This document shows positions 1-10,000 of a stretch of 14,053 bases of DNA, one piece after another. Below the pieces are notes generated by a model that worked only from the letters and a program-made list of their open reading frames with translations, ran no database searches and was not told the DNA's origin. Made by a program: the position numbers and the translations under genes. Source of the DNA: Pavlovales sp. CCMP2436 (Eukaryota; Haptophyta; Pavlovophyceae; Pavlovales); NCBI GenBank assembly GCA_026770615.1, contig MU631317.1:505497-519549 (forward strand). The letters are read 5' to 3'. Position 1 is the stretch's first letter; every line of letters starts with the position of its first letter.

Positions 1-394
1 CGGTGCGCGCCCGCGACAGCGGCGGAGGCCCGACCGGCTCCGAGCGCGCGCGCGACAAGTGCGGCAGCAGCTCGGGCGGCACCGGCTCGGGCGGCGCAGG
101 CTCGGGCTCGAGCTGTGCTCGGCAGCGGTGCGTTGCGAGCAGCTCGTTGACGAGGTGCACGATCGCATGCTGCAGCGTGGGGCGCACAGCCGAGGTACTG
201 CACTTGAGCTGCATCCGCTTCGTTGGGTCCACCATCCTACAGCAGCCGAGCGACACCTGGACGTATTCGCGCGCGCCTGCGCGCCCCCCCGTCTCCGCGG
301 AGAAGACGTTGTCCTCCTTGCGCAAGCGCACCATGAGGTCATCAACGCTTGTGTCGACGAGCTCTTCGAGCGGCTCCGGCCAGTGGAGCGACAT
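1..394 (-). CDS. Unrecognised protein, N-terminal 131 codons, gene runs off left edge
   Basis: Open from ATG at 392-394 to the window edge with no stop. It begins MSLHWPEPLEELVDTSVDDL, continues MVRLRKEDNVFSAETGG, EYVQVSLGCCRMVDPTKRMQLKC and LQHAIVHLVNELLATHRC, then becomes proline/glutamate-rich (EPEPAPPEPVPPELLP). Third positions are strongly G/C and the amino-acid mix is ordinary up to the proline-rich part, unlike the serine/glycine/arginine-rich frames on the plus strand. Context before the ATG is GCCGCG. Same orientation as the dynein gene, about 590 bp after its stop. I do not recognise the family. An AG|GTG junction (acceptor at 257, possible donor ATG|GTGCGC at 331) offers a 75-bp intron as an alternative reading. 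Confidence 0.55.
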   Translation of the reverse strand, partial: MSLHWPEPLEELVDTSVDDLMVRLRKEDNVFSAETGGRAGAREYVQVSLGCCRMVDPTKRMQLKCSTSAVRPTLQHAIVHLVNELLATHRCRAQLEPEPAPPEPVPPELLPHLSRARSEPVGPPPLSRART

Positions 395-983
395 CGCGGC
401 GGGCGGATGCTGCGAGTCTGGAGCGATCCAGAGGGAAGGAAGGGTTTTAAAAACGGTTCGAAACATGTTTAAAATCGGCGCGCATTAGTTATTGATCACT
501 GGCCCGCCCATGAAGACTTACAGAGATTTTGAAAAATATGGAAAATAAAGCTCGTCGAGACCGACCAATAAACACTTCAAATTTCAGCATAGCCCTTCAG
601 GAAAGCTCTCAACCCGGTTGAATGGTCTTCGCCCACTAGAGAGCTGACCGGGGGTGACCTGAGCCATAGCCCATACTCTCTCCCTGCGATAACCGGAAGG
701 CAACAATTACAGCATATGCTTTACAGAGGAGTGTAATAACTGCATCCGCTCCCGCGCATCAGGAGGACGGCTTCCTGTGAGTTGCTACGCGGCCCCATCC
801 TATTTAGTTAATAATAGTTCGAACCAATAACTAGGATTGGGCTCATGAATGCGACCGTTTACATGTTTACCCGTACCAATCGTACGTAGTCGCTCACGCA
901 GCTACATCAAATGGTAACTAACTAAACTAGGCGCGAAGCTGACGTACATACGAACACGCAATAAAGCACCCCGGCGCTCGAAA
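395..983. other. Spacer: dynein 3' flank and upstream region of the left-edge gene
   Basis: 589 bp, much less GC-rich than the exons, with no convincing ORF, tRNA or rRNA. On the minus strand TGTAA (the usual green-algal polyadenylation signal) occurs at 858-862, about 120 nt past the dynein stop, and again further on; no AATAAA follows the stop on that strand. Nearest the left gene, A/T blocks at 443-475 (TTTTTAAAA, palindrome AAACATGTTT) could be core-promoter elements. CATAGCCC occurs twice (588-595, 665-672). Confidence 0.6.
792..842. repeat. Imperfect inverted repeat (hairpin) downstream of DYNC2H1
   Basis: Arm 792-810 pairs with 828-842: GCCC, one mismatch, ATCCTA, a 4-nt bulge (TTTA) and GTTA, 14 of 15 positions paired around a 17-nt loop that contains TTCGAA. 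It would lie 140-190 nt after the stop, in the 3' UTR or just past it. Confidence 0.65.
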
Positions 984-1071
984 CTAGTGCTCGCCGGAGA
1001 CGAAGAGGGCGGCGCCCGCCTGGATCCACGCCGTCTGAGTGGCCGCGCATGGCAGGATGAGCTCGGCAAGC
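984..1071 (-). CDS. DYNC2H1: DYNC2H1 last exon with stop codon
   Basis: One base completing a threonine codon, 28 codons and TAG (984-986). It encodes LILPCAATQTAWIQAGAALFVSGEH, where WIQ.GAALF is the near-invariant end of dynein-2 heavy chains (WIQCGAALFLKNQ in human, recalled). Confidence 0.92.
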
Positions 1072-4000
1072 CTGCGACGGGGGGGGCGGCGGCGGCGGCC
1101 GGGGGGAGGGTGAGCAAAATCGAACGGCGGGGGCCGACGCGCGCGCGCCCGGGAAGCAAAGGCGCGCACGTCCGTTCTCTCTCCGTGTCGAGGTAGACAG
1201 TGAGGCTGACGCTGCGCTCGGCGGGATACGGGTCGGGGGAGTTGGCCGGGATCCACGCGACGAAGAGCGGCGGCATCAGGTTGAGGAAAGGCGCGTCCGG
1301 AGGCGCCTCGCTCAGCCCCGACGGCGACATGAGCGCACCCTGCAAGAGCAGCGAGTGCACCTGCGCCGCGAAAGGGGGAGGGGGGGGGGCGTGGATGAGC
1401 GCTTTGCGGTGCGTTTGCGCGCGGGGGCGTGTCTTCGCGCGCGTCGGCGGGTGCGCGTGGGCATGGCGCACCTGCACGGGCGGGGCCGGCGCGTCGCGGA
1501 AGGCGGCGGCCTCGAGCGCGCACGAGAGGCGCAGCGAGTCGATCGAACACTTGGCCGCGCGCGCGGTCTGCTGGCGCAGCGCGTTGAGAAGGTTGGACGG
1601 GCTGAGCAGCTCCGCCAGCACGAGCGGCGAGCCGAGGAGCGCGTCCTGCTCGATGCGCTGCCACCAGCCGGCCAGGCCGACCGTGCGCGCGACTGCCGCG
1701 CGGATCCACGCAGCCGGCTCGGGCGGGCCCTCCCACAGGTCGGCCCACGCACTCGGCACGGTGAGCGCGAGCAGCGTCGCGCCGTCGGCCTGCGTGCTCG
1801 CGGTGAGGAGCTCGGCGCCGCGCACGACGCGCGCGATGGACGAGAGTGTGCCGTCGACCGCCTCGACGAGCGCGGCGGCCTTTTTGCGCTCGAGCGCCAC
1901 GAAGCGGTGGACCGGCGTGTCGAGGTGGACGCCGAGGACGGCCGAGGCGCCCGCGCTCGCGAGCTTGAGCAGGTCGTTCTGCTGCAGCTGCTTCTGCCAC
2001 AACGTGAGCAGCGGCGAGAGCTCCGCCGACCACCGCTCGCGCTCGAACGCGGCGGCGCCCTCCGCGGCGGTGGAGAGGGTGCGCAGGCTCTTGATCACGT
2101 AGCTCGACGTGCGCGACGCGACGGCACGGTCGGCGTTGAGCGCGAGGCCGAAGAGGGCGGGCGAGTCGACGGGCGGCAGCGCCGCGATGGCGCGCACAAA
2201 GTCGGCGTGCCGCGCGGACTGCGGCATCTGCAGCACGCCGCCGAGCGCGCGCGCGCCGCCACGGCCAGCGATCAGCTCGCCGGTGAAGTACTGGCGCATG
2301 TACGAGTCGAGCACGCGCTTGTCCGCGCCCGTCTCGAGGCGGCCGCCGTAGACGGACGTGCCGAGCAGCCCGTGCACCATCTCGAGATCGGGCAGCGCGC
2401 CCGAGCCCTGCCCCGCCGCCGGCGCGAGCAGGTCGGCGGCCGAGCGGAGGTCGGCGGACGAGAACTCGTAGAACTTGCTCCAGCCTTGCGGGATGTAGGT
2501 GCGCCGCTCCTGGATGAGCGCGTGGAACCACGCGAGCACGAAGAGGGTCTGCGCGCGCTGCACCGAGCCCGTCTCGACGTACTCGGGCGCCCACGTCTCG
2601 TAGGTGCGCATGAGGTTGCGCTGCAGCCCGGGCGGCGCCTCGAAGGTCACCTTGAGCGAGGCCTGGAGCACGATGGGCGAGAAGGATGGATGCGCCTCGG
2701 TGGTGAGCCACAGCCGGAACTCGGGGTGCGGCGTGAGGCTCGAGAGCTCCTTGGCCAGCGCTGGCACCCAGCCCACGACCAGGTGCAAGTTCTTGAGGCA
2801 CACCCAGTCGCCGCGCTGGGCGCCCTCGCGCACGAGCTGCAGCGCGGGGCCGGTCTGCTGCCCGCCCATCGCGAGCGGCTTGAAGCGGCCGGGCATGACG
2901 CGCGAGGCGAGGTCCTCCAGTTCGGCGCTCGGGTCGACGCCCGCGGTGGTAATCATGAGGATGGGCTGCGTCGGGTCGTTTCCCTCGGCGGCCACGTGCT
3001 GCAGCGAGCTGGGCGCCGTGCCGAGGTTTGGCAGCCGCAGCAGGTCGCACGCGAAGGAGGTAAGCGCCGCGCCAAGCCGCTCGGGGCGCAGCGCCTGGAG
3101 CAGCAGCAGGAACTGGAAGCGGCGGACCGAGCTCGGCATCGAGCGCGGCGGCATCGTCTCGGGCGAGGGCGAGCCCATCCACTGCGCCCACTCGGGGTTG
3201 CTCGCGAGCCCGCTCTCCTGCACGAGCTGCGGCAGCGTGGTCGAGAGCAGGGCCACGTCCGCCTTGCGGTCGGCCGGTACCCAGCCGGGCACGGAGAAGG
3301 AGCCGGACATGCCGCCCGCCTGCTTGCGTGTGAAGAGACTCCAGTCCGCCTCGGCGAACTCGTGCGGCGCGAGCGAGCGCGCGAGGTGCAGCGCGAAGGT
3401 GAGCCGGTCCTCCTTGATGAGCGAGCGCGCCACCGCTTGGTACGTGCGCTGCTGCAGGTCGACGGCCAGACCCTTGATCCGCTCCTGCGCGCCGCCGCCG
3501 CCGCCGCCGACGGGCGCGGCGAGCGAGGCCTTGAAGAGGCGCAGGAAGCCGGGCAGCGAGAACTGGTACATGTGGCTGAGCCGGCGCAGGTCGACGAGCG
3601 CGAAGAAGACGGCCGAGCCGATCACGGCCACCGGGCGGTACACGTCGCGCTGGCGGTCGAGCGAGACCTGCAGCTCCGTCGACTGCTTGAGCTTCTCCGA
3701 GATGGTGTTCGACTTGGCCTTGGTCTCGTTGAGCGACTCGAGCAGCGCCTTGTTCTCGAGGATGTTGCCCGTCGAGGTGGCCAGCTCGTTGAGCAGCAGC
3801 CGCTCGAGGTCCTCGAGGTGCACCTTGAGCTCCTCCTCGGCGGCGAGCAGCGCGCTCTTCTGCGACTCGAGCTCCGGCTGCTCGTGCTGGATGGTTAGGC
3901 CGAGCAGCTGCCCCTCGAGCCCGCCGCGCGTCACGGAGAAGTTGACCAGCGTCACGAGCGCCGCCGAGTCAGGCGGGAGGAGCGGCGTCTGGTTGCGCGT

Positions 4001-7000
4001 GGCGAGGATCAGCCGGAACGAGTCGTTGTAGTCGATCTGCTTCTCGCCAACCTGCACCACCCACCGCGGCCCCTGGCGCAGCAGGTCGCGCCGCACGATG
4101 GGCACGAGGACCGCCTCGATGGTGTCCACCTCCTGCACCACGCACGTCTTGCCGAAGCGCACGCTCAGCTCGAGCGCCGTGGAGAAGCGCTGCTCGTTGG
4201 GCGTGACCGTCTCCACCGTCGCGCCCTGCTGCAGGTGCTTGACCAGCCAGCTCGTGGCCTGCGACGACGGGTCGATGATGAAGGGCACGCAGCGCGAGTA
4301 CTCGATCACGAGGGCGTTGTCCATCGAAAGCGTGTCGCCCGGCAGCCCCTGCGCCTTCCACGAGAGCAGCTGCCCCTCGCTCGAGAGAAAGCGCTGCAGC
4401 GAGAAGTCGAGCCCGGCCGCGCCCGCGCCGAGCACCTCGCCCCACCGCGCGATGGTCGCGGCGCGCGTGGCCTCTTCCTCGTCGGCTAGGTAGGTAATGA
4501 AGGCGGCCGCCATCATGGCCTTGTGCGGCACGCGGCGCAGCTCCGCCGTCAGCTCCTGCAGCTGCCGGTCCCAGCGGCCGCGCTCGCCGCCGAGCTTCTC
4601 GATGAGCTGCAGCGCGGCGGACAGCGTGGTCTCCGCCCGGTCGAGCGATAACTTAAGCCCCTCCGCCTCGGCCGTCTTCTGCTGGAAGTTCTGCTTGAGC
4701 CCCTTGACGCGCCCGTCGAGCGAGCCGAGCTGCTCCTGGCAATCGACCAGCCGCTGCTTGGACGCGCCCAGCTTGTACACCAGCTCCTCGTTCTGCGCCT
4801 CGAGCGGCGCCACGCGGTGCAGCACGGTCGAGAACTCGATGTTGGCGCGCACCCACGCGGCGAGCGGCGCGGCGGCGACGGAGACGCGGCGGATGGTGGC
4901 CTCCTCGAAGGAGGCGCCCTTTTGGCGCAGCAGCGCGTTGACGGACTCGCGCACCTGCAGCACAAATTATAATAATAATTAGTATTAGTATCAGTTTTTT
5001 TTTAAATATTGTCATTATTGTTGTTGTTGGTATTGCTGTTGTTGTGATTAAAATCATAATGATGATTATTATTATGCACTCGCGCACCTCCGGCGTGATC
5101 TTACGCGAGTCGAAGTTGAGGATCTCGTCCTTGACGCTCTTGTTGGAGAGGAAGCGCTTCATCGAGATCCACGAGGTGTCGTAGTTGCCCATGATGCGCA
5201 GCACGCCCTCGAGCACGTCGCGGATCGCGTCGGGCGGCATCTTGAGCGAACGAATCTCGGCTAGGTTGTCCGAGCGGATGCCACCCACCGCCGCCTGTGC
5301 CGCCTCGAGCAGAGGGCGCGCGTGCGCGAGCTCGGTCTCGATGCCCACCTTGACGCGCGACATCTCCTGCTCCTCGACGCCCAGGCTCTTCTGCAGCCCC
5401 TCCACCTCCTTCTTCCGCTCGAGCGCCTGCTCCACAATTATTGTAATAATAATAATAATAAAATTATTATATAAGAATATTATAATTATGATAAATATTT
5501 TCTAATTATAATATTTATCATAATTATAATTATTATAATAATTATTAATAATAGCATTAAATTGTTGTTGTTGTTGTTGTTAAAATAAAAGATCGCCTGC
5601 TCCATAGCGCCCTGGATGTCCACCATCGCCACGTCGGCCAGCTTCTGCGCGTCGGCCAGCTTGGCGCGCTGCTCGTTGGCCGCCTTAGAGAGCGTGTCCA
5701 CCGCCTTGGCCGCGTCGTTGAGCTTGGCCAGCCCGCCGCCTAGGTGCTGGATGCGTGTCGAGAGCTCGTCGCGCTTGGCTTTGTAGATCTTGCCCCAGCA
5801 GCCGATCATCGAGACGTAGTTGCGCGGCACTGCTCCGCGGTCGAGCGCGCCCGACGTCTGCTGCGACTCGTGTAGCGCGACCAGGTTCTTGGTGATCGCG
5901 CCGTGCAGCTCGGCAGGCAGCTCGGCCTCGGCCAGCGTGCGCGCGGGCAGCGTGGCCATCGAGGTGCTGCCCCAAGAGCCCATCCACATGAGCGCGCAGC
6001 GCGTGAAGAGCGCGGGGTTGGACTCGCAGCGCATGGCGAATTTGTCGTTGGTCGGGTCGAGCGAGAGGACCACGTGGCAGAAGGCGGCGCAGCGGCTCAC
6101 GAAGAAGTCGTAGAGGGAGCGGTGCGTGCCCGCCGCCGCCATCTCCTCCTTGAGCGGCGCGAGCAGCGGCTCGAGCTCCTCGGGCGTGTAGAGGCCGGAG
6201 ATCTCGCCGGACGAGAGCAGGGAGTTGACCATCTCGATGAAGGCGGGCTCGGCCAGCTGGTAGTCCTCGACGAGCAGCACCACGTGCCGCCCCTGCACGC
6301 CCGCCACCGAGAGTGCGGCCTTGAGGTCGACGCGGAACTGCTTGACGCCGTAATCGCGCGTCACGCACGGCGAGAAGAGGGGCATGTCGTGCATGTGCGC
6401 CGCCAGCGTCACCAGCGAGCGCCGGCCGACGCCCGAGCGGCCGACGAGCAGCAGGTGGCCGGCGGCCTGCGAGATGACGCGCTCGAAGTGAAGCACGTGC
6501 TCGAGCGCCTCGGGGAAGAGTTGGATGCTCAGCTCCTTCACCTCGCGCTCGTACAGCTGCAGCCCGCGCTCGGCGTACGCCAGCACCTCGGCGCGCGGCG
6601 TGCGGCGCAGCGGCAGCGCGCGCGCCGACTGGCCCGCCTTGGCGATCGCCTCGCCGGGCGCCGCGGCGAAGGTGGTGTAGACCGAGCCGCTGTCCTCGTC
6701 GAGCGCCTTGTTGAAGTGCGTGCGCACCGCCGCGGCGAGCAGCGCGTCGAAGCGCGCGTGCGCATGCGGGTCGACGAGGCGGTCGCGCAGCAGCCGCGCG
6801 CCCTCATGCGCCCACGTGTCGAGCAGCGTCGCGCCGGGGCTCTTCATGTCGTAGCGGAGCAGCCCGCGCACCCAGCGTGTGAGCTCGCGCGGCGAGTACT
6901 GGTAGTGCCGCTGCTCGTCGGGCGAGAACTTGCGCCGCACTGACTCGTAGACCTCCACCATGCACGCGGCGAGCTTCTTGGCCGCGGCGGGCGAGTCATA

Positions 7001-10000
7001 CTCGGCCGACCCCTCGCAGCTCGCGCGCAGCACCAGCGCGCACAGCTGCCCGTATATGGCCGTCAGCGCGTCGCGGTCGGGGTAGGAGACGCAGGCGATG
7101 CGCACGCTCGCGGTGAAGCGGCTGGAGAGGGGATAGCGGCCGAGCGTCGAGGCGGGGTTGATGGAGCAGACTATCTGCACCTTCTCCAGGCCCACCCACT
7201 CGAGCTGCTTGTCGTAGAAGCCGTTGTACGTGACGAGCTGCTGCAGGAACTCGACGAGCTCGGAGGTCTCGTACTTGTCCGGCTTGGGCAGGTTGATGTC
7301 CTTGAGGAAGAGGATGAGCCGCGAGCCCTCCTTGGGCCGGAAGATGCGCCCCGCCTGCGTGGCGGACGAGGCGCAGACCTGCGTCAGCTTCTGGATCACG
7401 TTCCACGACTTGGTCTGCGCCGAGCAGTGCACCACGGCCACCTGCGCGCCGCGCAGCTTGGCGAAGGCGTGCGAGAGCAGCATGTTCTTGCCGCACCCCT
7501 CGGGCCCGACGAGGATGAAGGGCTCCATCCGCTCGAGCCACGGCATCAGCATGGCCGTGTCGCGCTGTACCTCCGCCGTGAGCACCATCGGCCCGGTGGC
7601 GGAGTGGAGCTCCTCGAGCGCGACGGGCGCCGAGAGGTCGAGGGCGTAGAGCGCGTGTCCGCCTGTGCGCTCATCGAAGTACGACTCGAGCGGCCGGTTG
7701 CGGTCGGCGGGCGTCTCGCCGGCCCACTGGTAGAGCATCTTGGCGAGCTCGGTGCGCTTGTCGGGCAGCAGGTTGGAGCCGAGCCCGCGCACGAGCGCCG
7801 CGACGAACGCGCCCTTGGTGCGCACGCCGTGCAGGTGCGAGAGGCCGCCCTTGACGATGCCCGCCTTGGTCGTGTTGAGTGCCGCGCCGCCGTGCGTCTG
7901 GCCCACCTCGAGCACCCACCTGTAGGCGCGGTAGAAGTGGTCGGATATCCAGCCATCCATGCGCGCCTGCAGCTCGGGCTCGAGCGTGGCGAGCCACGAC
8001 TGCACGATGCACTCGACCTCGGTCGACTCCTCGGAGAGAAAGATCATCCCCATGCGCGTCACCGTGGCGGGCGAGGCGAACTTGAGGTCGTGTGTTTCGA
8101 AGATGAAGTTGACGTTGGGTCCGAACTGGATGCGCTCGCCCGACGGCATGGTGAGCAGGTGGTTGTCGTCGAGCACCGAGTTGAGCGACTCGATCCACTC
8201 GGGGTCGATGTCTCCGTCGCACATAATCCACGAGCGCACGTCGGCGTCCTCCTTGACCACCTTGCGGCTCGAGGCGGTGAGCACGCCGTCTGCCCACTCA
8301 CGCGTGTCGTGGTCCATCTTGCCGAGCAGCTGCTCGCGCGGCATCGCCTTTGGGTTCATCGTGTAGGTGGGGATGCGCCGGCCGAGCGACTGGAGCGCCT
8401 GGCGCAGCACCTGGCAGATAACCGTCTTGCCCGAGCCCGACGGGCCGACGATGACGACGCCCATGCGCTGCTGCGTCGCCTCGTAGAACTGCAGCATCTT
8501 CTTGACTTGCAGCTCGAGCGGCTGCAGCCCCTCCTTGGCCAGCACCGCGCGGATCGCCGCCTCAATCTCGTCGTAGGTGATGTCCTGCACCGAGGCGCCG
8601 GGGAACACGTCGCCAATGAGGGCGTTGAAGGCCTCCGTGTCCGAGTAGGTGAGCTTGGAGAGCGTGTTGATGCGCAGCGCCTTGATCACCGCGCTCTCCT
8701 CGGCCGCGCGCGGAATGGCCTTGCCGCCCACCTTCTTCTTCTCGGCGTAGACGAGCTGCCCCGCCACGCGCAGCACCGTCTTGAGCGAGCGCAGCCCCCA
8801 GTCGTAGTGCTGCTGCGGCGAGAGCAGCTGCGCCGAGAGCTTGAAGACGGCCACCAGCTTGGAGCCGAGTTCCTTGGCGTGCGTGAAGCCCTCCGAGTAC
8901 ATCATCACCTCGGCGATCAGCTCGTTGTCGGGCGCGGACATGGCGATCGCGCGGAAGAGGGCCTTGAGGTTGTCGGGCAGCTTGGAGCGGCCGCCGTAGC
9001 CCTTGCCCGCCGGGTTCATCGTGACGAAGATGCCGGCGTTCGAGTCGACCTTGACGGTGACGCCGAGCAGCTCGACCTGCGGCTGCCGCGCCTTGAGCGC
9101 GAACTGGATGAGCTGGATCTGCTGCGAGATCTCGGAGAGCTGGTCGGGCAGCAGCCTGTTGAACTCGTCGAAGCAGCCCCACGCGCCGCACTTGACGAGC
9201 CCGACGAAGATGCGGCCCATCGATTGCGAGTCGATCCCCTCGTCGCAGTTGAAGACGAGCACCTGCCGGCCGAACGCCTGCCCGAGCGCCTTGACCGACT
9301 CGGTCTTGCCCGTGCCCGCCGGGCCGTACGGGTTGCCGCCGTAGCCCATGTACATGGCCTGCGTGAGCGTGATGTAGCACTTGTCGGTGAGCGGCGTGTG
9401 CACGAGCTTTGGCGCGTTGCCCTGGTACTCGAAGGTGTAGTCGAACGAGGCGTCCACTTGCGTGAGCGTGCACGCGCCCGAGCCGCGCGCCTGCTCGGGC
9501 GCGTAGTAGCGCAGTTGCTTGCGCCAGTGCCACTCGAGCGGCGAGGCGGCGCGCGCGGCGAGGAGTTGGTCGACCACGTCCATGTTGTGGATCAGGTCGA
9601 GCAGCATGGCCTTGAGCTTGGTCTGCACCAGCGCCGAGTCGGTCTCGAGCTGCGTGTACTCCTGCAGCCGCTCGAGCAGCCCAGCGCGCAGCTTCTGCAG
9701 CAGCGGCCCGCCGCCGCCCGAGAGCGCGGCCTCGCAGTCGTGCGTGAAGGTGATCATCTCGGAAACGAGCAGCACCTGCTGCGGCATCTTCTGCAGATCC
9801 GTCTCTCGCGCGCGCAGCGTCGTGGCGAGCTCGTCGGCGAGCGTCGAGCGCATCAGGTCGGAGAGGGCGGAGAGCCACGTCTCCACCTGGTCGGAGACGG
9901 TCACCGGCGCGGTGAGCGGCACCAGCTCGCCGTCGAGCGAGCACATGCCGACGATCTGCCGATTCTCGTCGGCAAAGGCCACCTTGTGGATGCCGGCGAA

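Noticed and set aside
3..488. Plus-strand ORFs 3-488 and 59-472
   Set aside because: Low-complexity S/G/R-rich or R/H-rich products opposite a minus-strand frame with ordinary protein composition and typical codon use.
604..652. Possible pseudoknot: AGCTCTC/GAGAGCT crossing CCCGGT/ACCGGG
   Set aside because: Loop lengths (2, 20 and 1 nt) do not suit a stable H-type pseudoknot, and short G/C matches are expected by chance.
810..842. tRNA-like T-loop AGTTCGAACC
   Set aside because: No acceptor stem, D-arm or anticodon arm at the right spacing; the TTCGAA lies in the loop of the flank hairpin.
984..3191. 735-codon minus-strand frame, and 8562-11723 (1,053 codons)
   Set aside because: Offset frames of the dynein exons. 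Only the last 29 codons of the first (984-1071) are real, as the final dynein exon.
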